This document shows, one piece after another, positions 34,517-46,905 of a stretch of 64,000 bases of DNA. Origin of the DNA: Zoroaster sp. YZ-2022 (lineage: Eukaryota > Echinodermata > Asteroidea > Forcipulatida > Zoroasteridae); contig CM055822.1 in the NCBI GenBank assembly GCA_029582265.1, forward strand, positions 40,880,036 through 40,944,035, read 5' to 3'. How positions within the stretch are numbered: position 1 is the stretch's first letter; each line of letters starts with the position of its first letter. A program made the translations under genes and the position numbers. The notes under the pieces were generated by a model. It saw only the letters and a program-made list of their open reading frames with translations, made no database searches and was not told where the DNA came from.

Positions 34517-34784
34517 TACACTCACTGGCCATAAGTATTGCAACATTGAAATTCACACCAAGGTTCAGTTTGGAGAACTGTGTTACAATAATTTATTTTA
34601 TTTTATTTACGCTGCTTAAGACTTCTTGAAACTGCCTGTGTTTTGAAGTCAATGTTCTTTTTTACTGTTCTTGCTCGGAAATTATGTAATACAAGGTCGA
34701 TGAAATCGGATTAAATGATCATCTCACCTGTTACTGTAAAGTGCTATTTTGAGCATGTTGTAATGCTTTTGGCCAGTGAGTGTA
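34517..34784. mobile_element. mariner-type MITE with TACACTCACTGGCC ends
   Basis: The 268-base unit has 28-base terminal inverted repeats (TACACTCACTGGCCATAAG on the left, its complement CTTTTGGCCAGTGAGTGTA on the right) and lies at a TA site. It has no transposase. Confidence 0.75.
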
Positions 34785-36289
34785 GAAAGGCTTTATAAAG
34801 CAAATATCCATAATTGACCTTTCCCCGTTGTTAGAGAGTTTCTGTCACGATGCAACTAAACAACATAAGTTTTATTATCTGATTACTCACGGTAAAATGA
34901 ATATTGTAAAACAAATTTTCTCCAATGCCCTTTTGTCTCATATTCAGAAATGTCTATAGTCCACTAGGGAAACAAATAGTCCTAACACGTACAACAACGT
35001 TGATATGTTCGGCATTTATTACACAATTAATGTGACTAATTATGTTTCCCTCAGTGGGTAAGCTTTTCTGAATTCAAGACAAAAGGGGTTCAGACAAAAT
35101 GACTTTTTAATAATAGTTTACTGTGAGATTTGATAATAAAACGTTTGATTTTTAGTTTCCTTATGTTTATAACCTCTCTCATAATAGGGAAAGGACAAGT
35201 CTGCGGTATGAAGGTTATTATGATGTCATTCACGAGTAAATAGTGAAAATGTATTCAGATCGTGTGTACTCATTCAAATGTTGAATTAATTAAAGATCGA
35301 GCACTCTTTCCTAAATTCGAATTAAAATAATTTCGCTTTTGTTTAAATGGAGAAACCGCATACAAACATATTATATAGGGAAGATTAATACCGTCATCAG
35401 TTTTACAATTACTAAGTTTTATATTAATATTCGACTATTTGGTTATTTTTTAATTACCAATATTGTGTACCTTATATCTAGATTTGCTGAACAAATACCT
35501 TCTCTTGGTAGATATATACAGATTGGTTAAACCCTCATATTAGTATTTGTAGGCCTATTTGTAATTTTGTTCAGTTTCAGAAAATTATGATTTTTCATCG
35601 ATGTTTTCAGCACTCTGGTATGAACATCCTTCTGGATTATTAATAAACGTTTTATATAATATTCGATGCCAACATTTAACTGGACAACTAGATTCATCGG
35701 TGCGTTTCTGTAAAATAGAGAACGGAGGTAAGAAACAAAGACGAAGTGCGCAGTTAGACAACAGTACAATATTGTATACACTCAGTCTGACTGAGATAAA
35801 CCAAGTATTTAAATACTGACAGACCCTCTCCCTCCTCCACATATCCCGCTAGGTTTGTTACCATGGCGATGCGTTCGCACACTACTTCCAAGCTATAAAA
35901 TGTCATAGGCTCATTATCATCATGTTTTTTGTAAGTAAGTTCGCTCCCTGCCGGCTATGTACAACATTTAAATAATTCAACGTTCTTTTGTGAAATGACT
36001 TAGTCTTGGACCAATAAACGTCAAATGTATTGCATCTGTTATTTTGATTATATTGCATGTCTTAAAATTGAAAGGGTTATTCTGATGAATAATTAAGACA
36101 AATATTATGACTATAATAGGTGGAACACAGAAAATGACCTACTTTTATGTTCAAAGGCCTTGGGGATGATTTATAGTTGTATTTCATTATTCAGCAGAAC
36201 GTACGCTGCACATTTTATCAATTGCGGATGCACACATAATATTTCGCTATATAATTCATTGTCAATTTAGTTTGTAAAGGGAAGATGCA

Positions 36290-36406
36290 CTGCAAAAATG
36301 TGGTGTTAAAAACTACACCCATTGTGTTCATATTAAGCATTGTCCAACATGAACACTATAAAAGATATAAGACCACTGGTCTTATTTTAACACCACGGTT
36401 TTACAG
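36290..36406. mobile_element. short MITE with TGCAAAAA termini, second copy
   Basis: Same family and same relative place as 4456-4577: CTGCAAAAATGTGGTGTTA at the left, AACACCACGGTTTTACAG at the right. It therefore predates the segmental duplication. Confidence 0.6.
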
Positions 36407-38905
36407 GATACAGCATTGATAATGTTGACATTACTGATTCAACGAGTAGGCCTATGCTCTCTTCAAATCAAGATATACAACCGATCCGTGAACGTTTCAG
36501 CTTCTTACGTTGTGCCGTTAACAAGTGAAAATGCATTCAAATTTGTTGTATTTCATTACAAAGTGGAATTTAGGAGAGAATATACTCTTTCCTAACTTTG
36601 AACTGGAAAATGTTTAACTTCTGTTATAAAAAGTACCTCAGACAAAATTATTTCTAGGGAAGATTGATATCATCATCAGCTTGACACCAAGTTAGTTTCT
36701 AATTACAATTCAATCATTTTGTTATTCTGAATTATCTATCCAAAACTGTATATCTTTAACTGTTCATTTCCCTTAATAGAATGGAAGTAATTTATACCAA
36801 CCGAATCATTCTCAAACTTGTTTTTCAAGCTTGTTTTTCTATAGTTTATGTTTCATTGAGAAATAAAATATTTTTGTATTAATGGTTGATCCTCAAAAAA
36901 GACAATTTTACAGAGCTGCTATGCAGACAAACAGTTCCTTTTGTTTTGCAGAAATGTTTATGTAAAATGTGTATACTTTGGTTTTGTCTGTTTCATATTG
37001 TTTGACAAACATTTCTGCTTATAGCGAAATATTGTGTTCGATTCTAATCTTAAGCAAAAGCTCAACTATAGCACGTTTTCTTTGTAATTTTTTAAACAAA
37101 AAGTGGGCAATCTATTGCTGTACGTTAGCAGAACAATTTTGGAACTACTCCATGTGAAGGAGGCGTGGCTTATGTTGAAATTACGTCACACTTACCATCT
37201 GGCTGGATATAGTTTGTATGCAAGAGTAGAAGTTTAATGAAGGTACAGAAATTAATGTCTAAAAGTTTCAGACGGAAAATCACTCTAACTGCTAAACTAT
37301 ATGGACACTATCGGCAAAAGATCTGTCACTAGTTTCATGAATTGATTAGACTAAATTTCAATCTAAATATTTATTAGGATTTTAAGCTTTGCATGGTGGA
37401 AGTAAAATGGGAGTTTGCGGTATCACCATGTAAACAATATCGTAGGAATTCCTACCTCTAGAGTTGGGCATTCTCCTGAAGACAATCAGAGTAAAGTGAT
37501 CGAAACGTCGAATTTCTCACCGCTGGTCTTCTCATAACCTACAATTATTATTACAACGCTACTTGTGAAACTATATAGACGCTGCTTGCCTGTATAGCGC
37601 ATTGGCGTCTTGTCTTTGACGGAATGCTCTTTACAAGAACGATTTATTATTATTATCAATAATTCCTAAGAGAGATTGTTTACATGTTGCTTCCGCAAAC
37701 CTTACTCCTAAATATTGATTATTTATTAAAATACGTTGCTATTTGTTTTACAAATGTTTATGAGAGTATGCGACACCATCACAAAGATAACATAATGTTG
37801 TTTAAATACTGATACCTGATAAGACTTTGGGGAAGTTCCAAAAGAAAAATAATATAAGCACGGCTTTCGTTGCGTTAAATTGGTTAAATTGATTAAATTT
37901 TATTGCTAAAGGTATTCCAGGTCGATTTCGGCAAATAAAGAGCCAATTTAAACACGGCGTCATTCTGTTTTGTGCGAAATTGAATGCTGCTCCAAGTCAT
38001 CTTTTTATGAGTAGGCAATAGTACTCTTGCGTCATGCGATTTAAACAAAATAAGCATCCAATGTAGCAATCCACTTGAACAGCTAGAGCTTTTGGCGGCG
38101 CGTATTTGGTCATTCAACTTCATCATTGGGCAGGCATTTGTAAAATTCTGTGCAACTTAATTGACACTTTGTTAAACTTCGTTTAACTTTAGTTTCCTAT
38201 ATATTTTTAAAGGTATAAAAACGATTCACTTATGAATGAATGGACAATAAGAAACCAGGATTAAAAACGATAAAGACACTCAAACAATTAAAACAGGTTA
38301 TAATGAAACAGTCTACTATAAAATAAATGTTTTTCAAAAACACATTACAGAATTAGGCTCAGGTCAGAAAACCAATAAAGATTCTAATCATAGAATGAAC
38401 AAAACAAAGTTAGACCGATTGGCCCTATATAAAGTGTACGAGAAACGCACATGAATAAAGAAAACAAAATCAAGTTTGAAATAAAGTAAACATATGAATC
38501 GTATTCTGTTGCCTTTTTTGCATTTTGAATTCTCATTTTGCGAAAATGATTGCCGTTATACAAAAATGAAAGTAACATTTTAGTTACTAAAAAGAACGAC
38601 GTATATGCTAAATTGAATATAATACGAAATGAATTCGCATGCCTGGAAATGAATTCTTAATTTGAAACACGGTACAAACTGGAGTGGCAAACCCGCTTTA
38701 ATATGAATGTATGAAAGTGAAATTGGCTGCTTATTTGCCAAAATTGACCGGGAAAACCTGTATTTTTAATTATGTTTACCCTGCAACTTAATTTCAACAT
38801 TTCATTAAATACATTGGTTTTAATATCAAGTAAAGCTTACCCTTTGTCTTTATTTTATCTTTGTTCATGTTTTATTATTATTATTTATTTATTATTTTTG
38901 TTTGG

Positions 38906-39590
38906 AATTCTTGCGTCGGGTGATTTAATTTTGCCTTACACCGACGTGTGTACATCATACTGCATACTCAGTGCTTTCCAAGTGTCTGTGGGGAAAGAAA
39001 GAAAGGAGAAGAAAAAACTTCACACGCGGCTCGGGTGTGATTCGAACCTACGACCTCCTGCTTACGAGTGCAGACCTCTTAACATATAGTTCACTAAGCT
39101 TGCCCCGATGGCGATTGGCTTGCTAGAGATATGTAACATCGGGTTCTGCGATAATTATACGTGAAATTCTTGTGTCGGGTGATAAACAATTGATTTAATT
39201 TTTCCCTACACCGACTATAGCACTATATACTCAGTGCTTTCCGAGTGTCTGTGGGAAAAATAACTTCACAAGCGACTTGGGTGAAAATCGAACCTACGAC
39301 CTCCTGCTGACTAATGCAGGCGTTTTAACATATCAACTACCCGATGACGGTTGGCTGGCTCGAATCCTATATAGCAGAGGGTGCCGCGATATTTATAGGT
39401 TGATGAAATTCTTGCCTTGGGTGATAAACAATTGATTTAATTTTGCCCTACAATATAGTGCTTTCCGAGTGTCTGTGGAAAAATCTAATAGTGTAGACAT
39501 CTTAACCTCTCGACCACCGACCTTTCCCAAAGACGCTTGGCCAGCTAGAATCCTATATAGCAGCGGGTTTCAAAATATTTACAGGTTGAT
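38906..39590 (-). mobile_element. tRNA-derived SINE-1, three copies in tandem
   Basis: Three minus-strand units at about 38906-39160, 39161-39399 and 39400-39590. Each has (plus strand) TGAAATTCTTG-GTCGGGTGAT, ACCGACGTGTG, CAGTGCTTTCCGAGTGTCTG and the complement of a polymerase III head. The head in full copies of this family reads GGTCGAGAGGTTAAGACG (A box) and GGGTTCGAATCCC (B box), resembling tRNA-Leu or tRNA-Ser. The third copy has lost the middle. Confidence 0.8.
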
Positions 39591-39639
39591 AAATATTAGT
39601 CCTTCCTTACTAGGTATAGGCCGATATTATATAAATATG

Positions 39640-39758
39640 TTAAAGTGACGGTATCGTCACAGTCAGAGCAGACTTTCAACATTTTCAGTCACTGATTTAA
39701 TCTAAAACTAGTGCTCCAATTCCATGCCCTGTTGATCGCGACGCTATTGTCCCTTTAA
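39640..39758. mobile_element. TTAA-flanked MITE, internally deleted copy
   Basis: TTAA at both borders. The ends AGTGACGGTATCGTCAC and CGCTATTGTCCCT match the family at 33809-34236 and 59593-59814, but most of the centre is missing. Confidence 0.55.
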
Positions 39759-39774
39759 GTGAACAAAGTCAAAT

Positions 39775-39830
39775 TAACAGAGCGGGATTTGAACCGGCGC
39801 TCTACAAACTGAGACATCAGTTTCTTGCGG
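39775..39830 (-). mobile_element. tRNA-like SINE relic
   Basis: The minus strand carries CAGTTTGTAGAGCGCC and GGTTCAAATCCCGC, an A/B box pair. It is the duplicate of 7880-7945. Confidence 0.5.
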
Positions 39831-40139
39831 TTTATTTGATAATAATTATGATAATACACAAGTCGCATCTGCTACCAGGGATCTCCTGACTGCTGCACGG
39901 CTATACGGAATGCTTTGGTTCAATGACACTCTGACAAACGCCACTCTCACCTGCCCCCTCCCCGAATCAAAGATATCGACAAAATAATTAGGGAGACCGC
40001 CAAACACGGGTACATTATGAGCAAAACGGTTGGCACATCTTCACACGGTAACATTACTAACGGAGAACTATCACCAAGAAAGCCTCTCTCCCGTTCAATG
40101 TTGAACTCTTTGAATGTGGCTGGGATAGCGCACCAGAAA

Positions 40140-40470
40140 GTAATAATAATAATAATAATAATAATAATGTGTGGACTTATATAGCGCACGTATCCACCAA
40201 CTGAGTGGTGCTCAAGGCGCATAGTATTACCCCTGCTCATAAGGCTCATAAATCATTCCTGACACCATCTCAGCTCCCTGGGGAGTATACAGCTCAATTG
40301 CTGCCATTACAGCGCATATAGGGCTAATCAACCAACTCTGCCCTCACAGGTACCCATTTAACCCCTGGGTGGAGAGAAGCAATTATGGTTAAGTGTCTTG
40401 CTCAAGGACACAAGTGTTACGGCCGGGATTCGAACCCACATTCTGCTGCTAACACCAGAACTTAAGGATG
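40140..40470 (-). mobile_element. SINE-2 copy on the minus strand
   Basis: (AAT)n at 40140-40170 is the tail. The body carries the complement of GCGCTATATAAGTC, CTCCCCAGGGAGCTGAG and TGAGCAAGACACTTAACC, and ends at the B box GGTTCGAATCCCGGCC. It interrupts the block that is continuous at 8240-8330, so it inserted after the duplication. Confidence 0.75.
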
Positions 40471-41494
40471 CCAACAGGTTTTACACACCACTGCAGACCA
40501 GGAAGGTCGCATGTTCAAATCTACCTCTAGTAATTGTTTTGTGTTTACTTATTTGATAAATGTACATAATTCCCGCTTGGTTTATTAATAACCCAACTGT
40601 TTGAAAAATGTTTGCTAACGATTGTGAGTTCTACTTAGTCAACAAAATCTACTTTCTCCAACCCCCCTTCCCCCCGCCCATTCTGAAACATGTGAATACA
40701 TGTGGATGTAGTCTAGGCAGGACATGCAAATTAATATTCCACTATAACAGTTCAGCCTAATATTATATAGTCTACACGTTGAGGAAATTCCAGTGTCAGA
40801 AAATCTAAGTTCAGACGAATATAGACCTACTGTTAACAGATTTTCAATAACAAACACCGGCGATCCTTTCTGACCGGCGATCCTTTCTGACCGGCGATTT
40901 TAAGTACTCATGATCATAGGCTTCCTATTCCTGACTAGCTTGGTGACTTCAATTGGCGATAATATAATGAATGCATCGTAAAAAATGTCGACAAATATAA
41001 AGGTTATAAATATAAATGCCCTATACCTATTACATTTAAAAAAAAAAAATTCTTGTAACAACAGTATTTTCCTATATTATCCTTAATTTCATCCGTTGGC
41101 TATCAAAATTGCCACAGAACAAGCAATAATGTGAAGTCACTTAGAACACATGCTGAGGGGGCTATATCCAGCTTTCTCGAGTAGCTTCCCCAAGGTAACC
41201 CAAGAAAGTCACACGGGTGAGTCCCCATGCGCGAGCTCATCGAACGAGCATTCGCCCTATTGCGGTCGTTAATCCTATCAGGCCCGGGGGGGGGGGGGGG
41301 GTACGCGGGGGCACAATGTTCATAGTGTTCTATTGCAACGGTTAATTTGGATAGGTCCGATTGAATTTCCATTTCTTGTTAAAAGTAGCAGATTTTATAT
41401 ACTGTAACATATTGGACAACGAATCATGTGACCACTTGCAATGCATTCTTGAAATCTAATATGGCCGCCATTACGTTTAAATGCAATATCTAAA
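40471..41494. other. non-coding, with poly-G tract
   Basis: Up to about 40600 it continues the duplicated block (compare 8310-8400). A run of 16 or more G lies at 41284-41300 beside GCGGGGG. A tandem GACCGGCGATCCTTTCT occurs twice at 40858-40895. I see no gene. Confidence 0.5.
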
Positions 41495-41766
41495 TATACT
41501 ACTCAAAACAATTTAGGGAACACCGGAATAATCTCAGTTAAAGCAAGATCATTTATTTCAGATAAACACAATGTTTCACAGAATTGATGAGAAACAACTG
41601 CACGATGAAACAGATGATAAAGGATACATGTAGTGATTACACATTTCATGACATGACTACTGAAAGAGAGAGGGGGTTGCAAATGAAAATCCCGGTTCAT
41701 GGAACATTTCAAACCTATTTTGATGGTAACAATCCGGTGTTCCCTAAATTGTTTTGATTAGTATAT
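41495..41766. mobile_element. mariner-type MITE with TACTACTCAAAACAATT ends
   Basis: Terminal inverted repeats of about 30 bases: CTCAAAACAATTTAGGGAAC on the left and GTTCCCTAAATTGTTTTGAT on the right, at TA. The 200-base interior has no coding capacity. AACAATTTAGGGAACACCGG resembles ends of known mariner-like families, which is inference. Confidence 0.75.
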
Positions 41767-42098
41767 ATCAACTTATGACATGAATAGCTTGAGTACCATG
41801 GATGTTAAGTAAGACATCGAATTCTAACACGCGGTTAACCTTGCGGGTCCTCGAGTTAACTCAAGGTTCTTGGGTCTCCAGAGCTTATGAATGGAAGGAG
41901 GGAGAGCCATGAATAATCAATAATGGCAGAGGTCAAACTTTGGGCTGGGAGTGCTCATTAAAAATGGCTGATGACGCACAATGAAAATGGGTTTCAATGG
42001 GCCATGGGCTCAAGGTGTTTGGTTTTTCATCATGTTATGACGTCATCACCTAAAGTTGTTTAAAAATACAATAATTTAGTCTAATGTGGCTATGGAGT

Positions 42099-42602
42099 TC
42101 AGTTCGGCATGTGAAATCTATCTAGACTGGGATTAATCGTACAATTGAAATCACCAGCCACTATTATGTAACCGTCACTGTGTTCAGTACAATGAGCCCG
42201 GAGGGCATCAATGCATTGGAGGGCGACATAATCCGTTTGCGGAACTAATACATTGTAAACATGATAGGTGGTGGAGTCTAACACAATGTTATTGTACAGA
42301 ATGTGATTTTGAAAAATTGTGGAAGAGATCGAAATATCAAAATTACAATTGTTTTTAAACAAGCTAACGACCCCTGTCCCACGGGTAACCCCCTGCGAGT
42401 AATGGACGCGATAGGGCCAGTGTTCCCAACACGAAGAGTTTTTGTTTAATTTATACGTTTCCTGCAGGAAAACAATGTCGGCGTTATGAAGAGTAAAATC
42501 GACGTATGTTTTGACACTTAGATTTTTGAGTTCCTCGTAGCACCCTCGGGTGTTAAGGGTAGCTATGCTTAGTGCCATAAGAAAAACAACACAATTATTC
42601 AT
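42099..42602 (-). pseudogene. LINE C ORF2, endonuclease N-terminus only
   Basis: MALSIATLNTRGCYEELKNL, then ADIVFLQETY and later IIVAGDFNCTINPSLDRF are the N-terminal and GDFN motifs of an apurinic-type endonuclease of a Tx1/L1-like LINE. The frame is intact for 167 codons and stops at 42099. RT sequence is missing, so the 3' part was deleted. Its ATG overlaps the ORF1 stop by four bases (ATGA at 42599-42602), as in elements that reinitiate translation. Confidence 0.75.
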
Positions 42603-43411
42603 TTTTTACTGGTGATGAGGGGTTCATCAGGGTCCAGTCTTTTGATGAGTAGCCTAAGCCTCTGCTGCTGGTGTTTGTGGAGTAGGGGGCTATTCCTCAT
42701 GGGTTTGAGCTGTTGTACTAGCACTGGGATGTTTGGTGTGAATTTTCGCGCGATCAGACACGCCTTTTTGCTTGATTTCACGCGCTTTAGGAAATTGACC
42801 ATCTCACTGTTATTTAGGGGGCCTTTGGGAATATGTAGATTTGAGAACTCGTGAAGTTCCTGAGAGCACTGGCTTTTGTCGGAGGAGACGGATTCGTGTT
42901 CGCTCAGTTCTCCCTCTTCCATCGGGGTGGATGGGGTAGGGGAGTTAGCGGGGGAAGGGCGGGGTGACAGGGAGGGGCGGGAAGAGATGGTCCTGGCCAA
43001 CAGAGGGGTAAGAACTGTAGTCGTATCCTTCGCAGCGGGTTTCTTTTGTTGCTTTTGGGAAACAACCGTGGAGAAGAGAGGGATGTTTTGTCGTGAAGGG
43101 GCAGGTGGGGACCAGAAGGGTCGGGGCATTGGGGTTTTGTCCCTGGTAGTGTCGACTTCTGTTTCTGGCGGTTGCCATGAGGTGTGTGAAGACGGGGCAG
43201 ATGACGGTTGCTTCATGGTCTCCGACGACTGTTTAGTGTTGGGAGGGGTTGAAACGGCGGGGTGAGCTGGGGAAAGGGACGGAGCAAGGCGCTTAGGGCT
43301 AGGGCCAGAGGGCAATTTGGACGTAGATTGGCGGGGTGATTTAGAGGGGCCTGTTCTTTCGGTGTCGGTGTCGGTGTAGGGCAAAATTAAAATCAATTGT
43401 TTATCTCCCAA
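42599..43411 (-). pseudogene. LINE C ORF1, C-terminal part
   Basis: A 270-codon frame, very Ser/Pro/Thr-rich (KSPRQSTSKLPSGPSPKR), then SVSSDKSQCSQELHEFSN and PLLHKHQQQRLRLLIKRLD with DPDEPL at the end. The last motif is shared with LINE A ORF1, so the two belong to one family. The 5' part including the zinc knuckle is absent; the frame fuses to SINE-1 sequence at about 43370-43411. Confidence 0.65.
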
Positions 43412-43650
43412 CGCAAGAATTTCACCAATCTATATATATCGCGGAACCCGCTGCTATATAGGATTCTAGCCGGCCAATCGTCATCGGGCAAGCTCGGTGG
43501 TCGAGAGGTTAAGACGTCTGCACTAGTAAGCAGGAGGTCGTGGGTTCGAATCCCGCCCGAGTCGCCTGTGTAGTTTTTTCACAGACACTCGGAAAGCACT
43601 GAGCATACAGTGCTATACACACGTCGGTGTTGGGCAAAATTAAAATCAAA
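43370..43650 (+). mobile_element. SINE-1 copies: 3' tail plus a complete unit
   Basis: 43370-43430 is a SINE-1 tail (GGCAAAATTAAAATCAATTG then CGCAAGAATTTC). A full unit follows with AGCTCGGTGGTCGAGAGG (A box), GGGTTCGAATCCC (B box at 43550-43562), CACTCGGAAAGCACTGAG and ACACGTCGGTGTTGGG. It is the best-preserved copy and shows the polymerase III promoter clearly. Confidence 0.85.
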
Positions 43651-44905
43651 CTGAGAATAACAACCCAAAAAGTTTGTTGTTTTAGTTTTGGTTTTGGATT
43701 TGGTTTTGGTTTTGATTTTGGGGGAGGGTGCACTTAATTACTCATAATTTTTATGCCGTAGGATATACAAACCTATCCTAGTTGTTATTTTCTTTTTTAT
43801 CATGCATGGTTCAAGTAAATAATCAAACAGCTCATTGATAGCTACATACTATTTTATGTAATACAGATTTCGTAAAGGTGTTTGGTATTATTTTGATTTG
43901 GTTAATATTTACATAAATCAGCTACATAAAACAATTCACACAAATAAAATTGTCTGCTTCTTTAAGTCTTGTACCCAATATCACGCATGTGCAATAGTTA
44001 AATGAGCAGGGTAACCAGGATGCTTCCCAGGAGTATTTTTGATGGTAAGACATTGGAGTAAATGGAAAACGAGAAAGGTACGGAGTATGTCAGTGAGGTT
44101 GATTACACAATTCGGTTCTATTCTTCCCATGTATGCAGACTGTATGCAGCTGTTTACATAAGTCAAACCCGTAATATTGCAATAATTGTAACGCTCCCTT
44201 CAAGTGATAGGGCCTATTATGACGTTGATGAATAGGGCCTTAGGCATTTCGCCTTAACTATTATTCGGGTGAACTTCACCGTGTAAACCGCCTTGCCTAC
44301 ACGTATAAGTAAACAGGCTTTTATTATACTGCCAGCACGATGTGACCGTGACATTTATTAAAGACAATACTTCACAATCTTAGTCCTCAAAACGCTCATT
44401 ATTAATATTGATTATACTTATACTCCAACAAAATTAATAAAAATAAAACAATTATTAATAAATATATATCAGCAATCTTGGCACACATACTGAATGAATT
44501 CATCAGCAAAATTAAAGATGATCGCTCGTGGCTTTGGAATTAAACATTTCTCAAAATAATCATGAGAAGCATGGTCTTACAGTAAATATGCCCGAAATAA
44601 TTTTATTAATGTGGATCTCGTCATAAATTCATTTGTATTCCATGAAATATCTCACTAAAAAGCATTTGTTTACTTTAAAAAAGGATATGAACAATGTTCC
44701 GATGAAAACAAACGTTTTTAGAATAGTTAAAAATACGAGCGATACATCTTGAACTAATTCTTAACGCCGTTCAAGTCGATTTTTAAGTCAATATTACTCA
44801 CATGTACATAGTTATTTACTCAATATATCAAATTTATGATTATCATGTTTCCCCCTTTATTTTTTCGTTAATGTTTTGCACAGTGGCAGTTATGACGTAG
44901 CCTCC
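43651..44905. other. no gene recognised
   Basis: A GGTTTTGG-rich low-complexity stretch at 43680-43725, then AT-rich sequence with no coding signal. Phrases at 44575-44660 (CCCGAAATAATTTTATTAAT and neighbours) echo 49595-49690, which suggests an old repeat. Confidence 0.45.
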
Positions 44906-45105
44906 GTCATTCAATCAATCAATCAATCAATCAATCTCACTTTATTATCCCTAATGGGAAATTCCTTTCGGCCTATACATCAAACAATTAATGAATACAT
45001 TAAAAATTACAATAAATATTACACGTAAAAACACAATACTTCACTGAAATTGCATTGCATGTGGGCCTAATTAAATCCCGTGTTGGTCTCTGTAACGTAT
45101 AATTA

Positions 45106-45815
45106 TCATTCCAACTGCTTATTAAAAATCTGGACAGCTGAGGGAACAAATGAGCTGGCATTCCGCTTGGTTTTAATCCTCCGCTGTAAAAGACGGTTAC
45201 TCCTAGCACTTCTAATAATTATTTCATACAAAGGGTGAGTTTCATCTGCCAGAATCATTTCAACTTTGTTCAAAATCAGAGATTTATACAGATTGTCAAC
45301 CATTAATTGATCAGTCCCAATTATTTTATTCGCTTGTTTAACTACCCTATCCAATTTAGACCGATCCAGTACCCACATGTTTCCAAAAACACAAATAAGA
45401 CAATATGTAATAATATTTTGCAGGGCAGACTTGTAAAACATTTGTAAAATGGTTCTGTCCACATAAAATGAATTAAGTTTCCTTAAAAAGAAAAGACGCT
45501 GCTTTAACTTTTTGCAATTTGATTTACCACATTTATCAAAAAGCAACTGGTTGTCAGTCTCGATTCCTAAGTACTTAAACTCAATGACTCTCTCAAGAGA
45601 TTCTCCTTTGATCACAGTGGCCGGGATGTATGTTTTATTCCTACGAAAATCAAAAACCATATCCTTTGTTTTCTTTGTATTGACCTCTAAGTGGTTTCTG
45701 TCACACCACTGGACAAATTCAGAAATCTCGTGATCGAATGATTCTATGTTATCCTTTTTTGCAAATAAATGACCAATCAGTGCGATGTCATCTGCATACT
45801 TAATTAATTTATGAT
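45106..45815 (-). pseudogene. LINE E reverse transcriptase, palm and C-terminus
   Basis: KYADDIALIGHLFAKKDN carries the catalytic YADD box. After it come VQWCDRNHLEVNTKKTK, FKYLGIETDNQLLFD, FFLRKLNSFYVD and a tail ending SFVPSAVQIFNKQLE with a stop. The frame is open across this piece. It continues upstream at 46284, on the other side of the inserted fragment. Confidence 0.8.
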
Positions 45816-45819
45816 CAGT

Positions 45820-46283
45820 GCTCTGGAATACACTTCCGCGTCACATTCGCAATGAATAGACACTTGATTCTTTTAAACGTAAGATTAAAACATACCTTTT
45901 TAATGAAGCCTTTAAAAAAAAAATTGTTTTCTCTTTTCCTTAATTGTACTTTTGATGAGAACCAAGCCAGTTAGGCTATATTCCTTTAATTAGTATAGGT
46001 AGGTTAAAGGCGTCTGTCTCCGGGAAAGATCGAGACACCACCGATGCCAGTGGGGGTACATTGACATAGATCCTCCTCTGGCGGGACAGACGTAACCCCA
46101 TACTGAGGTTTGGGAGCTGGCTTGGCAACCTCATCTGGTCTGATTTAAAAATAATTAAAAAAAAATTTAAAAAAATTATTGTTTGTATTTATATCTGTTT
46201 ATTCTATGGCGTGTTCATCTGTGTTATGCGCTTTTGATCATTTTTAAATGGAAACAGCGCAATATAAATTTTGTTATTTATTA
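45820..46283 (+). mobile_element. CR1-like LINE 3' fragment nested in LINE E
   Basis: On the plus strand ALWNTLPRHIRN and LDSFKRKIKTYLF are the conserved C-terminal end of CR1/L2-like RTs. Untranslated sequence follows with AAACAGCGCAATATAAAT and a (TTATTA)n tail. It lies in opposite orientation to, and between, the two halves of LINE E. Confidence 0.75.
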
Positions 46284-46901
46284 TTATTTATTAGTATTCA
46301 AAGATCTACATTCATTGGTGTATAATGTGTACAGAATGGGAGAAAGAACACGACCTTGTGTAGCCCGAGTTCTTATATAACGGATAGTTGAGCGAGTGGA
46401 ATTAAACCTAACCTGCTGTCCCCTATTTGTTAACAAGTTATTGATCCATAGTATAATGTTGGAATTTACATTAAGATCCAACAGTTTCTGAACCATCAAA
46501 TACGGCTGAATTGTGTTGAAGGCACTCGCAAAGTCTACAAAAAGAACTATAGCAAAAGCCCCCGCCTTCTCCAGGTGTTCACAAATGCCATTAATCAATG
46601 TAAGAATTGCGTCCTCTGTATTTCTTCGTGGTCGATACGCAAACTGATGATCATCCAGGGAATCCTTAACTCCATTAGTTAACCTTTTCTGAACTATTCT
46701 TTCTAAACATTTCATGGGTACCGAGGTGAGAGCTACTGGACGAAGATCATTCATGACTTTAGGGTGGGTGTTTTTTGGAATTGGAACAATCACTGACCTT
46801 TTCTGGGATATGTTAACGCTCTGCCATTGGTGGCGCTCTTTGTGGAATTTGTGTTCAGAGCATGGTCGGCTCATCCTCTGGTTTAAGTTTATTGGGTACA
46901 C
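46284..46901 (-). pseudogene. LINE E reverse transcriptase, N-terminal half
   Basis: Contains VIVPIPKNTHPKVMNDLRPV, FAYRPRRNTEDAILTLI, VLFVDFASAFNTIQP and TRATQGRVLSPILYTLYTNE, the RT motifs 1 to 4 (the usual GxPQG is RATQGR). It stops where the inserted fragment begins. Its order with 45106-45815 shows one gene split in two. Confidence 0.8.
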
Positions 46902-46905
46902 ACCA

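Larger units (their letters stand above)
33324..38905. other. intergenic, duplicate of the 3-7.7 kb block
   Basis: Contains several MITEs (33809-34236, 34517-34784, 36290-36406) and otherwise parallels the sequence downstream of gene A. The short open frames at 35339-35842 and 37893-38126 have no recognisable content. I see no gene. Confidence 0.55.
44906..46905 (-). mobile_element. LINE E, Rex1/CR1-like, split by another LINE
   Basis: Minus-strand RT fragments with a 3' end at (AATC)n, 44912-44935, next to TTTATTATCCCTAATGGG. The element is cut in two at 45820-46283 by a fragment of another LINE. It is 5'-truncated near 46905. Confidence 0.75.

Noticed and set aside
43500..43580. Possible tRNA gene (A box GGTCGAGAGGTTAAGACG, B box GGTTCGAATCC)
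   Set aside because: The same head is followed by the same 3' body in many copies, so it is a SINE promoter; the acceptor stem is not preserved.
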